64,000 nucleotides of DNA, taken from NCBI RefSeq assembly GCF_040253615.1, contig NZ_JBEJGY010000004.1, forward strand, positions 3,720,001 through 3,784,000, given 5' to 3'. The notes below the pieces were generated by a model, which searched no databases, had not been told where the DNA came from, and saw nothing but the letters and a program-made list of their open reading frames with translations. Source of the DNA: Streptomyces sp. Edi4. GTDB lineage: Bacteria; Actinomycetota; Actinomycetes; Streptomycetales; Streptomycetaceae. Position 1 is the first letter of the stretch; every line of letters begins with the position of its first letter. A program made the translations under genes and the position numbers. Shown here one piece after another: positions 22,391 through 30,864 of this stretch.

Positions 22391-24504
22391 ACCGCCAGCG
22401 CTCGGCGCAGGCAGCTCTTGACCTGCACCGGGTCGGCCAGCAGGTCCACCAGGTCCTCCAGGGCAAGGGCCTCATAGTGCGAGGCCCCGGCGGCGCGCAG
22501 GTCGTCGGCGGCCCTGGACAGGGCGCCCGCTGCCTCCGCGCGCGCACCGGTACGGGCCAGGACCCGGCCGGTGTCGGCCAGCGACCGCGCCGCCATCCGG
22601 CCGTCGCCCAGGGCCAGGAATGCCTCCCGAGCCCGGTCGAGAGCGGTCAGGGCCGCCGCATGATCACCGGTCGCGCTCTGCGCGCAGCCCAGGAAATGGC
22701 GGGCAAGAGCCTCCCCGCGCTTCTCCCCGGCCTCGGCGTTGAGGGCGAGCGACATCCGGTACGCGTCCACCGCCCGGGCCGGGTCGTGCACGTCCCAGTA
22801 ACGGCCCAGGAACTCCTGAACCGAGGCCTGGAGCACCAGGTGTCCCGACTCCACGGCGCGCTGCTCGGCCAGGTCGAGTTGTGCCTTGGCCTCTTCGTCC
22901 CGCCCCAGGTCGAGCAGTGGCCGGGACAGCAGGCTGCGCAGCCGGGCCTCCGCAGCCGCGTTGCCGTCCCGCCGGGCCGCTTCGGCGCCCATTTCAAGGG
23001 ACTCCCGCCAGTCCGCGAGGTGCCGGTGGTGGAGGAAGAGCACGGTGAACGCCTCGGCCGTCTGCCAGACGGTGCGGTCCAGCCCGAAGGCGGCTGCCGC
23101 CCGCAGCACGGCGAGGACGTTGGCGCGTTCGGCTTCCAGCCAGCTGATGGCGTCACGGCCGGGGTCGGTCCCCCCGGCGAACGGCCCGCCGGTGCCGGGG
23201 CCTGACGTACCGGCGTCACGGGCGAGTCGGACGATCCGGAGACGATCGGCCCGGACCGCGAGATCCGCTGCGACGGTCAGCGCGAGGTAGTGACCGGCCA
23301 CCCGCCGGACCGTGTCGCGTTCCGCGTCGGCCGGGTCGAGGGCGCGGGCGGTGTCCCGGGCGTGCAGCCGGACCAGGCCGTGCAGGGTGTACCTGCCGTC
23401 TTCCGTTACCGCGAGCATGCTCGCGGCCTCCAGTACGTCCAGGGCTTCCTGGACCCGGTCCGCGGTGTCCGGCCCGGCGGCCGCCGCGGCGACGGCGGTG
23501 TCGAAGCTCAGGCCGGGCAGCAGGCCGAGGACCCGGTACACGTGGGCGGCGGACTCGGGGAGGTCCCGGTAGGCGAGTTCGAGGGCTGCGGACACGGTGC
23601 GCTCCTCGTGGGGTGAGGACACGGCGATGCGACTGAGGCGGCTCTGCTCGTCGAAGAGTTCGGTGACCAGCGCGCCGATCGTGAGGCGGCGCTGTGTGAG
23701 CAGCCGCGCACCGCAGATGCGCAGGGCGAGCGGCAGGCCGCCGCAGAGGTCGGCCAACCGGGCCGCGGCCTCGGCTTCGTCGGCGATCCGTCGGGGACCG
23801 CAGAGGACCGACAGCAGCTCCAGTGAGCTGTCGGTCCCGAGGACTTCGAGCTGGAACAGGGACGCGCCGTCGAGCACGAGCTCACCGAGGCGCCATGTGC
23901 TGGTCGCCAGTACGGCGCTGCCGGGCCCTTGTGGGACGAGGGCCTTCACTTGTGCCGGATGCGTCACGTCGTCCAGTACCACCAGCATCTGGTGCTTGGC
24001 GGACAGGTCCCGGTAGAGAGCCGTACGGTCGGCGAGTCCCGCGGGGAGGTACTGGTCGCCCACGCCGAGGGCGCGCAAGCAGATGGCAAGGGCTTCGGAG
24101 ACGTCCCCGCCGGTGCCGCCGCGCAGGCCCGCGAAGTCGATGAAGATCTGTCCGCTCGGGAAGCGCGGCTTGTTGTTGTGGGCCCACTGGCAGGCAGCGG
24201 CTGTCTTGCCGATCCCGGGCAGCCCGCTGAAGACGCCGATCGGGCAGTCGGCGGAGCCGCCGTACGCGAGTAAGCCGTCGAGCTCGGCCAGCGGCTCCTG
24301 GCGGTTGACGAAGCCACGCGGCGGCCGGGGGACCTGGTCGGGACGTCGGTCGGGTGCCGCCGTCTCCTGCCCCGTGTGGTGGTAGTTGAAGGTGATGCCG
24401 CCGTGGACGACGCCGGCCTGGGCCAGCTGCCCCCGCACACTGCCGGAGAGGTCATTCCTGATCCCTGGCTGCCCCGGGCGTTCCGGACCGTCCTGCACGC
24501 TCAC
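22327..24504 (-). CDS. STAND (NLR-like) NB-ARC/TPR ATPase with N-terminal amyloid-like motif
   Basis: The 725-residue protein starts with a short motif (NDLSGSVRGQL...QAGVVHGGITF, residues 17-39) of the RHIM-like bacterial amyloid signalling type seen at NLR N-termini in actinomycetes. The NB-ARC domain follows: P-loop GLPGIGKT (94-101), Walker B LVVLDDV, and GLPLAL. The C-terminal half is made of TPR-like helices. In this family, sensing by the repeats triggers oligomerisation and the N-terminal motif templates a partner. The divergent gene at 24885 carries a matching motif. GTG start with GGGAGG upstream. Confidence 0.85.
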   Translation of the reverse strand: MSVQDGPERPGQPGIRNDLSGSVRGQLAQAGVVHGGITFNYHHTGQETAAPDRRPDQVPRPPRGFVNRQEPLAELDGLLAYGGSADCPIGVFSGLPGIGKTAAACQWAHNNKPRFPSGQIFIDFAGLRGGTGGDVSEALAICLRALGVGDQYLPAGLADRTALYRDLSAKHQMLVVLDDVTHPAQVKALVPQGPGSAVLATSTWRLGELVLDGASLFQLEVLGTDSSLELLSVLCGPRRIADEAEAAARLADLCGGLPLALRICGARLLTQRRLTIGALVTELFDEQSRLSRIAVSSPHEERTVSAALELAYRDLPESAAHVYRVLGLLPGLSFDTAVAAAAAGPDTADRVQEALDVLEAASMLAVTEDGRYTLHGLVRLHARDTARALDPADAERDTVRRVAGHYLALTVAADLAVRADRLRIVRLARDAGTSGPGTGGPFAGGTDPGRDAISWLEAERANVLAVLRAAAAFGLDRTVWQTAEAFTVLFLHHRHLADWRESLEMGAEAARRDGNAAAEARLRSLLSRPLLDLGRDEEAKAQLDLAEQRAVESGHLVLQASVQEFLGRYWDVHDPARAVDAYRMSLALNAEAGEKRGEALARHFLGCAQSATGDHAAALTALDRAREAFLALGDGRMAARSLADTGRVLARTGARAEAAGALSRAADDLRAAGASHYEALALEDLVDLLADPVQVKSCLRRALAVYEEGGSPRATAVLARLAAVG

Positions 24505-24884
24505 GAACCACCGCCTCCCGGGATCTCCAGCCCGTAGTCACGGTACTGGACCCGGGGCGAGGAGGGAGGGGTTCCGAGCCCGCCACGATCAGGAACCGGT
24601 CTTCGCGGGCGACCAACGGCCCCGCGACGGAGTCCCGTGCTGTCGTGGTCGGTGATCCGACACTGGGCCGGATCCTCGTCTCCTCGCCGCGTCGGACACC
24701 GAGAGCACAGCGGCACGCCATGCCCCAACAGTGGTGGCTCACAAAGGACATGACGACGCGTACGATCCGGACGCCGTGGGGGGCGGAGACCGGACCCGGC
24801 GTAGCGGAACTGCTCCCTCTGCGGGACGTTCGGCCTAAGGTTGAGGGGATCCGTCGCCCGACACAGCCAACGAGGGAGCCCAGT
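24505..24884. other. Divergent promoter region of the NLR/amyloid pair
   Basis: No supported gene; it separates the leftward STAND gene from the rightward partner gene and should hold both promoters. No clear operator symmetry was found. Confidence 0.4.
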
Positions 24885-25327
24885 ATGGACCCGCCACCGC
24901 AGCGGCCCTCGCCGCGCTGGCCGGCGGAGTCGGCGGCGAAGCGGGACGTCACGCATGGCAAGGACTCGTCGCGCTGGTACGGCGGCCGTTCGGGCGTGCC
25001 GCGACGCAGGGGGCGGACGACGCCACAGCACCCCTGATCAGCTCCGGCGAACTCGAAGTCGCCGCGCTGGAGGGAGAGCCGGCCGACCCACTGCGCGCTC
25101 AGGCGCTGGCCACTGCCCTCGGTGTACGCGCGGCCCTGGACGGCGAGTTCCGCACGTTGCTGGACCAGTGGTGGCAACGGGCTCAGGCCGGCTCTTCGGG
25201 CGGCGACGTGCACAACAGCATCGGGGGCAACGTCGAAAGCGGCGCCACCGTGGTCCAGAGCCGGGACGTCTCCGCCCTCACCTTCAACATGTCGGGCCCC
25301 GCCTCCCACGAGCGGACTGATCGCTGA
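24885..25327 (+). pseudogene. Partner protein with C-terminal amyloid-like motif; frameshift at start
   Basis: The ATG at 24885 has a good GAGGGAG site, but its frame (MDPPPQ...) diverges after two codons from the frame that makes sense (...PATAAALAALAGGVGGEAGR), which stays open to 25327. One base appears missing near 24891-24893; homologues I recall begin MDPATATALAALGG. The coherent frame gives a helical domain of about 110 residues and ends in NSIGGNVESGATVVQ...DVSALTF, matching the motif in the STAND protein. Either the gene is broken, the sequence has an error, or initiation is unusual. Confidence 0.65.
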
Positions 25328-25355
25328 CGGCTCTCCGAAGCCCTGGGGGCCGGGT

Positions 25356-25913
25356 TCAGGGGCTGGGGCGGTGGGTCCAGGCGGTCAGGGGTGGGGTGGG
25401 GGTGGGCTGGGGAGAACGGGTCCAGCCCCAGGACGTGAAGGCCGCCGCGGCCGCCGTGTTCGTGGGCGTGATCAGGGCCGTGAGCAGGTCGGCCTCCTGG
25501 CGTTCCAGGAGTCTTTCCTTCAGGCGGGTGGCGACGCCCGCGCGGCGGCGGGTGGGCAGCACCATGAGCTCGGCGAGCGCGAACACCCGGTCGGACGCGG
25601 CCAGTTCCTCGTCGCCGTCGGTCGCCGCCCCGCGAAAACCGTGCCACCACTCGCCTTCGCGGCCCGGCGGGTAGCCGTACGCGCAGCCGAGCAGGAACGG
25701 GTCCCCCGCGATGACCATGTCGAAGCCGGGCCGCTGCACATCCTGCGCGAAGCGGCGCAGGAAGCCGTCCCGGCCCAGGAACCCGCCCGGCATGCCGGGT
25801 GCGCCGGGCGCGGAGGGCACGTTCTCGTAGGCCGCCACGTACAGATCCGCGACGGATTCCCGCTGCTGCTCGGCCTGCCATCGCGACAGCCGCCGCAAGA
25901 ACACCTCTGTCAT
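25356..25913 (-). CDS. GNAT-family acetyltransferase
   Basis: The 185-residue product has the GNAT acetyl-CoA motif A region FALAELMVLPTRRRAGVATRLKERLL, where RRAGVA corresponds to the Q/RxxGxG/A loop. It is followed by a beta strand (ADLLTALITP) and a helix (NTAAAAAFTSWGW). ATG at 25913 is chosen; an upstream in-frame ATG at 25934 is possible and neither has a clear ribosome site, so the transcript may be leaderless. The substrate is unknown. Confidence 0.75.
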   Translation of the reverse strand: MTEVFLRRLSRWQAEQQRESVADLYVAAYENVPSAPGAPGMPGGFLGRDGFLRRFAQDVQRPGFDMVIAGDPFLLGCAYGYPPGREGEWWHGFRGAATDGDEELAASDRVFALAELMVLPTRRRAGVATRLKERLLERQEADLLTALITPTNTAAAAAFTSWGWTRSPQPTPTPPLTAWTHRPSP

Positions 25914-26047
25914 CGCAACAGCGTGGCAGGTCAAAGCGGTTCGCGGAACAGGCCGGAGCGATGGGTGCGGCGGGTGGGGCGCCCGCTCCCCCCGTGCCGC
26001 CGCCGCGCGTTGACCCGATCTCCCGTGCCCCGGACACTGGCCGGACC

Positions 26048-26716
26048 ATGAACGACGAACCGATCGTGACCCTCCACGGCGAGCGCGCGCTCATCGACCG
26101 GGCCGGGCATCTGTTCGCGGGGGCACGGCGGGAGTTCCTTGTGGCCGCCGCCGACCCGGTGACCTGGTCGGCCGGGGTGCGCACCGCCTTCGCCGCCGGG
26201 CTGCGCCCCACCACCGAGCCGGGCGGCGTGGCCCTGCGCAAGCTCTACACCCCGCAGGCGCTTGCCGACGCGCGCGCCGAGCTGCGGCTGACCAGGATGG
26301 CCGCCAGGGGCGCGCAGATCCGGATCTCCCCGGCGCCGCTGGTCCAGGAGACCATCGTGCTCGACCGGCGCGTCGCCATCCTCGCGGGCGTCCCCAGCCG
26401 GGGCGCCCGCACGTACACGGTGATCCGTTCGCCCGATGTCGTCGCGGGTCTCAGGACGCTCGTCCACGCCGCGTGGACGACCTCTCTCGACCTCCACGAC
26501 CATCTGCGTCGGCCTCCCGCCGCGCTGGGCCCGGAGGGGCGGCGGATCCTGCGGATGCTCGGGTCGGGGCACACCGACGAGGCGGCGGCCCGGCACCTCG
26601 GCATGTCGCTGCGTACGTACCGGCGACGGGTCGCCGATGTGATGGACGCGCTCGGCGCCACCTCCCGGTTCCAGGCGGGACTCCGCGCGCGCGAGCTGGT
26701 GGACGACCAGGTGTGA
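26048..26716 (+). CDS. LuxR-type HTH regulator with TrmB-like N-terminus
   Basis: The 222-residue protein ends in a LuxR-family helix-turn-helix (LGSGHTDEAAARHLGMSLRTYRRRVADVMDALGATSRFQAG). The N-terminal 140 residues resemble the sensor part of Streptomyces regulators with a phospholipase-D-like or TrmB-like fold (FAGARREFLVAAADP, LDRRVAILAGVP). The ATG at 26048 lies just downstream of a GC-rich region with weak ribosome-site character. Its target is unknown; the GNAT gene is divergent. Confidence 0.8.
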   Translation: MNDEPIVTLHGERALIDRAGHLFAGARREFLVAAADPVTWSAGVRTAFAAGLRPTTEPGGVALRKLYTPQALADARAELRLTRMAARGAQIRISPAPLVQETIVLDRRVAILAGVPSRGARTYTVIRSPDVVAGLRTLVHAAWTTSLDLHDHLRRPPAALGPEGRRILRMLGSGHTDEAAARHLGMSLRTYRRRVADVMDALGATSRFQAGLRARELVDDQV

Positions 26717-26850
26717 GGTGACCAGGCCAGGTCTGAGGGTGACCAGGTCTGAAGGTGCGGCCGGACGGGGGTGCGGGGCCAGTGGGCCGGCTCCAATGAG
26801 GTGCGCGCACGGGGCGGCGCAAAAACGCAAACGCGAGCCATACTCTGTGT

Positions 26851-27324
26851 ATGACGCATAAACGCGGCGCGGAACGGCACGTGGCGGTGGTGGGTGCGGT
26901 GGACCGGCCGGCCCTGCTGAGCGTGGCGGAGCTGCGTGAGCGCTGGCCGCAGCGCACGGCCGCCGTCACCTTCGACTGCGCGACCAGCGGCCCCCGGGCC
27001 CACACCTTCACGGGGCCGCTGCTGCGCGACGTGGTCACCGCGGCCGGGCCCGGCTTCGACCCCGCCCGACGCAAGGACCGCTCCCGCTTCCTCCTGGAGG
27101 TCACCGGCGAGGACGGTCACACCACGGTGCTGTCCTGGGCGGAGATCGACGAGGACTTCGGCGACTCGCCGGTCCTGCTCGCCACCGCACTGGACGGCGC
27201 CCGACTCGACGGCGCGGGCGCCCAGTTGGTGGTGCCGTCCGACCGCTGCGGGGCGCGCTGCATCAGCGGCATCACCCGGGTGCGCCTCGGTACGTACGCC
27301 CGGCCGGAGGGACCCGCCCGCTGA
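26851..27324 (+). CDS. Molybdopterin-binding oxidoreductase-like domain protein
   Basis: The 157-residue protein looks like a lone sulfite-oxidase-type Moco domain: LLSVAELRERWPQRTAAVTFDCATSG, then HTFTGPLLRDVVTAAG, HTTVLSWAEIDEDFGDSPVLLATALDG and LVVPSDRCGARCISGITRVRLG. This is the common small form annotated as molybdopterin-dependent oxidoreductase in Streptomyces. It lacks the rest of an enzyme, so catalysis is doubtful. TACTCT about 10 nt before the ATG could be a -10 box for a nearly leaderless transcript. Confidence 0.75.
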   Translation: MTHKRGAERHVAVVGAVDRPALLSVAELRERWPQRTAAVTFDCATSGPRAHTFTGPLLRDVVTAAGPGFDPARRKDRSRFLLEVTGEDGHTTVLSWAEIDEDFGDSPVLLATALDGARLDGAGAQLVVPSDRCGARCISGITRVRLGTYARPEGPAR

Positions 27325-27746
27325 ACCAGGGTTCAGACTCGCGCAAACCCCACCGGTTTCGCTCTCGCGCAGCTCCGCGTGCGCCGCCCGGGCACCCGGG
27401 ACCGTAGCCCCATGAGTGCCGGCCCCGCCGAAGCCGTCGGCCCGCTGCCGCGCGAGCGCGCCCGTTCCCCCACCGCCCGGATCGCGGCGCCTGGCCCACA
27501 TGGGATACGTGCGCCCCGACGGCCCCCTCCTCCCGCCCGCCCCACGGCTGATGCCGGCCGGGCCGCGAAAGCAGGCGCTGCTCGGCCGTACGGAGCTGAC
27601 CGCGCCCGCCCCGGGCACCATCACCTCACCGGCCGCGCTCGCCCCGCTCCTCGACCGGGTCGCCGAACACCCCCGCCTCGTACCCCACGGGAGACGGCGC
27701 GCGCGGGGGCGCCCGGTGACGGGACGCGCGCCGGGCGGCTCTCCCT
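27325..27746. other. No clear gene; possible decayed frame
   Basis: A rightward frame through 27500-27720 (MGYVRPDGPLLPPAPRL...) has protein-like composition and may be a remnant, but it has no convincing start or relative that I can name. Confidence 0.3.
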
Positions 27747-27762
27747 CTAATCGGTTAATTAG
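27747..27762. promoter_or_regulatory. AT-rich inverted repeat upstream of P450-rppA operon
   Basis: CTAAT-N6-ATTAG stands out from about 70 percent GC surroundings, 89 bp before the P450 start. The symmetry resembles MarR or TetR operators. It is likely the operator or promoter core of the pigment operon; the regulator is not identified here. Confidence 0.45.
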
Positions 27763-27850
27763 GTTGTTCACGGACATGCCCATGACGGCGTCCGGGGATA
27801 CACGGCTGGTGACCCGTCCAGCCTGTCCCTGACACCCCGGAGTTCGCCTC

Positions 27851-29056
27851 GTGGAGACCACAGACACCGTGTGGAGCTGCCCCTTCGACTACGCCGACGC
27901 ACTCGAATTCGACCCACAGCTCCAGCGGATGCTGACCGAGGAGCCGGTCGCCCGGATCCGGATGGCGTACGGGGAGGGCGAGGCCTGGCTCGTCACCCGC
28001 TATGAGGACGTGCGCACGGTGACCACCGACCGCCGCTTCAGCCGCAGCGCCGTCATCGGCCGGGACTTTCCGCGCATGACGCCCGAGCCCATCGTGCAGG
28101 ACGAGTCGATCAACCTCATGGACCCGCCGGCCAGCAGCCGGCTGCGCAGCCTGGTCGCCAAGAGCTTCGCCCCCAAGCACGTGGCGCGGATGCGCGAGCG
28201 CACCCAGCGCGTGGTCGACGGACTCCTCGACACGATGGCAGCGCACGGCTCACCCGCCGACTACGTCGAGCACATCGCCGCGCCGCTCCCCCTCGTCACC
28301 ATCTGCGAGGTCCTGGCCATCCCGGACGGCGAACGGGACTGGCTGCGCGCCCACGCGCTGACCATGATGAACATCGGGGCCGCCGGGCGGGAGGCCGCCG
28401 TGCGGGCCAAGGCGGAACTGCGCGCGTACTTCACCGACCTCACCGCCACCCGCCGCCGTGCCCCCGGCGACGATCTGATCTCCACCCTCGCCACCGCCCG
28501 CGACGGCGATGAACTCCTGGACGACCAGGAGCTCGCCGTGATGGCGATGGTCCTGCTCATCACCGGCCAGGACACCACCACCTACCAGCTCGGCAACATC
28601 GCATACACGCTCCTGACCAGGCCGGACATCCTCGATGGCCTGCGCACGCACCCGGAGCGCTTCCCCTTGGTCCTCGACGAACTGCTCCGCTTCATCCCGT
28701 TCCGCAAGGGCGTCGGCATCCCCCGGGTCGCCACCGAGGACATCGAGCTGAGCGGGGTGCTCATCCGGGCCGGGGACATCGTCCACGTCTCCTATCTCAC
28801 CGCCAACCGCGACTCCCTCAAGTTCGACCGGGCCCACGAGGTCGACCTCGAGCGGGGCGCGGTCCCGCACATGACGTTCGGCTGGGGCGCGCACCACTGC
28901 CTCGGCGCCCCGCTCGCCCAGATGGAACTGGAGGTGGCGTTCACCTCCCTGCTCACCCGCTTCCCCGGCCTCCGCCTGGCCGGCGCCCCCACCGACGTGC
29001 CGTGGAACACCCACTCCATCTGGCGCCACCCGCTCAGCCTTCCGGTCGCCTGGTGA
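27851..29056 (+). CDS. Cytochrome P450 (partner of RppA)
   Basis: The 401-residue enzyme has the I-helix oxygen-binding segment (LLITGQDTTTYQ), the ExxR motif (ELLRF) and the heme loop FGWGAHHCLG with thiolate Cys350. It lies 29 bp upstream of the type III polyketide synthase, the same pairing as in rppA-P450 clusters where the P450 couples flaviolin or tetrahydroxynaphthalene into dark pigment. The gene order is reversed relative to S. griseus rppA-rppB and S. coelicolor. GTG start at 27851. The exact product is not predictable. Confidence 0.92.
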   Translation: METTDTVWSCPFDYADALEFDPQLQRMLTEEPVARIRMAYGEGEAWLVTRYEDVRTVTTDRRFSRSAVIGRDFPRMTPEPIVQDESINLMDPPASSRLRSLVAKSFAPKHVARMRERTQRVVDGLLDTMAAHGSPADYVEHIAAPLPLVTICEVLAIPDGERDWLRAHALTMMNIGAAGREAAVRAKAELRAYFTDLTATRRRAPGDDLISTLATARDGDELLDDQELAVMAMVLLITGQDTTTYQLGNIAYTLLTRPDILDGLRTHPERFPLVLDELLRFIPFRKGVGIPRVATEDIELSGVLIRAGDIVHVSYLTANRDSLKFDRAHEVDLERGAVPHMTFGWGAHHCLGAPLAQMELEVAFTSLLTRFPGLRLAGAPTDVPWNTHSIWRHPLSLPVAW

Positions 29057-29085
29057 CCGACCCCCACCAACTGAAGGGCAGTTAG

Positions 29086-30177
29086 ATGGCCACCCTGTGC
29101 CGACCGGCGGTCGCCGTACCCGACCATGTCATCACCCAGGAACAGACCCTGGCGATCGCCCGCGAGACCCACGCCGACCACCCCCAACTCGGCCTTGTCC
29201 TGCGCCTGATCGAGAACACCGGCGTCCTGACCCGCCACCTCGTCCAGCCGCTCGAGGAGACGCTGGCCCACCCCGGCTTCGAGATCCGCAACCGGATGTA
29301 CGAGGCAGAGGCCAAACGGCGGGTGCCCGACGTGGTGCGGCGGGCGCTCGCCCACGCCGAGGTCGAGCCCGCCGACATCGACCTGATCGTCTATGTGTCG
29401 TGCACGGGCTTCATGATGCCCTCGCTGACCGCCTGGATGATCAACACGATGGGGTTCCGCTCCGACACCCGCCAGCTGCCCATCGCCCAGCTCGGCTGCG
29501 CGGCGGGCGGCGCGGCGATCAACCGGGCGCACGACTTCATCACGGCCTACCCGGGCTCCAACGTGCTGATCGTGTCGTGCGAGTTCTGCTCGCTGCTCTA
29601 CCAGCCCACCGACATCGGGGTCGGCTCGCTGCTCTCCAACGGCCTGTTCGGGGACGCCCTTTCGGCCGCCGTGGTACGCGGTGAGGGCGGCGTCGGCATG
29701 CGGATCGAGCGCAACGGCTCCCACCTGGTGCCGGACACCGAGGACTGGATCTCCTACGCGGTGCGCGATACGGGTTTCCACTTCCAGCTCGACAAGCGGG
29801 TACCTGGCACCATGGAGATGCTGGCGCCCGCCCTCAAAACGCTTGTGGCGCAGCACAGTTGGGACGTCGGCGCGCTCGACTTCTACATCGTGCACGCGGG
29901 TGGGCCGCGCATCCTGGACGACCTGTGCCACTTCCTCGACCTCGGCCCGGAGATGTTCCGCTTCAGCCGCAGCACCCTCACCGAGCGCGGCAACATCGCG
30001 AGCTCGGTCGTCTTCGACGCGCTGGCCCGGCTCTTCGACGAGGGCGGTATGGACGACGGCGCCCGGGGCCTCATCGCCGGATTCGGGCCCGGCATCACCG
30101 CCGAGATCGGCGTGGGCAGCTGGAACGCGGGCCCGCATCTGGACGAAGAGCTCAGCGCGCTGGCCGCCCGGGTCTGA
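29086..30177 (+). CDS. rppA: 1,3,6,8-Tetrahydroxynaphthalene synthase, type III PKS
   Basis: The 363-residue protein carries the full chalcone-synthase-type triad at the numbering known for RppA: Cys138 (AQLGCAAGG), His270 (YIVHAGG) and Asn303 (ERGNIASS). It condenses five malonyl-CoA to tetrahydroxynaphthalene, which oxidises to flaviolin and is polymerised to a melanin-like pigment (family knowledge). Also visible are VSCTGFMMP and the C-terminal GFGPGITAE loop. ATG has GAAGGG upstream. It should be co-transcribed with the P450 gene 29 bp before it and ends at a bidirectional hairpin. Confidence 0.96.
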   Translation: MATLCRPAVAVPDHVITQEQTLAIARETHADHPQLGLVLRLIENTGVLTRHLVQPLEETLAHPGFEIRNRMYEAEAKRRVPDVVRRALAHAEVEPADIDLIVYVSCTGFMMPSLTAWMINTMGFRSDTRQLPIAQLGCAAGGAAINRAHDFITAYPGSNVLIVSCEFCSLLYQPTDIGVGSLLSNGLFGDALSAAVVRGEGGVGMRIERNGSHLVPDTEDWISYAVRDTGFHFQLDKRVPGTMEMLAPALKTLVAQHSWDVGALDFYIVHAGGPRILDDLCHFLDLGPEMFRFSRSTLTERGNIASSVVFDALARLFDEGGMDDGARGLIAGFGPGITAEIGVGSWNAGPHLDEELSALAARV

Positions 30178-30200
30178 ACCCGCCCCCGAACAGGGCGGGT
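30178..30200. terminator. Bidirectional hairpin terminator
   Basis: ACCCGCCC and GGGCGGGT pair perfectly over 8 bp around a 7-base loop, directly after the rppA stop and 10 bp from the stop of the convergent lipoprotein gene. Confidence 0.6.
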
Positions 30201-30210
30201 CGCACCCCGC

Positions 30211-30771
30211 CTACTCGTTGACCAGTACGGGGATGGAGAGCACCGCGCCGGCCGGCGTGGCGCCCAGGGACGCGGGCACGATCTCGAAGTCGATGCCCGC
30301 GCCCTCGGCAGGCGGCACCTGGCCGGCCCCGCGCGCCCCCTGCCCCTGGTGGCCCTCCTGCCCCTCGTGGCCTTCGTGGCCCTCTTCGGCGTAGTGGTAG
30401 GAGCCGGTGCCGAGGAGCTTGCCGTCGGCGTCGTAGTAGGCGGCGCGCAGCTCAAGGGCGATCAGCTCGCTGACGTCCGAGGTGACGGCGAGGTGCCCGG
30501 TCACCGTCGACCGCGCGCCGATCGCCGCCCCCGTGACTTTCACGCGATCGCTGAACGGCCCCTGTTCCAGGCGCACTTCACCCCGCGTGAGCTTCTGGTA
30601 AGCGGCGGGCGCGGCGGCCTGGCGCGGCGCGGTGAAGCTCACCGAGGGGACGGGGCCGGGCTCCGCCGCCCCTTCGGTCCGCCCGTCGCCGGACCCGCCG
30701 CCGCATCCGGTCACCAGGGCGAGGGCGAGGACGGCCAGGACGGCGGGGGCCGTGATGCGGCTCGGACTCAT
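30211..30771 (-). CDS. Secreted lipoprotein
   Basis: The 186-residue product has a lipoprotein signal peptide (AVLALALVTGC; Cys23 is the lipid-modified residue) followed by a Gly/Ser/Pro spacer. The mature part is a small beta-rich domain (LTRGEVRLEQGPFSDRVKVTGAAI...). A run of His/Glu/Gly repeats (EGHEGHEGQEGHQGQ) late in the protein may bind metal. Immediately downstream of a PhoA-type phosphatase and on the same strand, it may share its phosphate regulation; this is context only. Confidence 0.7.
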   Translation of the reverse strand: MSPSRITAPAVLAVLALALVTGCGGGSGDGRTEGAAEPGPVPSVSFTAPRQAAAPAAYQKLTRGEVRLEQGPFSDRVKVTGAAIGARSTVTGHLAVTSDVSELIALELRAAYYDADGKLLGTGSYHYAEEGHEGHEGQEGHQGQGARGAGQVPPAEGAGIDFEIVPASLGATPAGAVLSIPVLVNE

Positions 30772-30864
30772 GACGTACGACTCCTGTGCGGTGCTCGGAC
30801 GGGACGTTCGGGACGCGGCGGACGGGACGCGGCGGGCGGGGTGCGGCGGGCGGGACGCGGGCGG

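Noticed and set aside
24645..25037. 130-codon rightward frame starting at 24645
   Set aside because: It covers the promoter region and only its last part shares the ATG at 24885; the coherent protein lies in the other frame.
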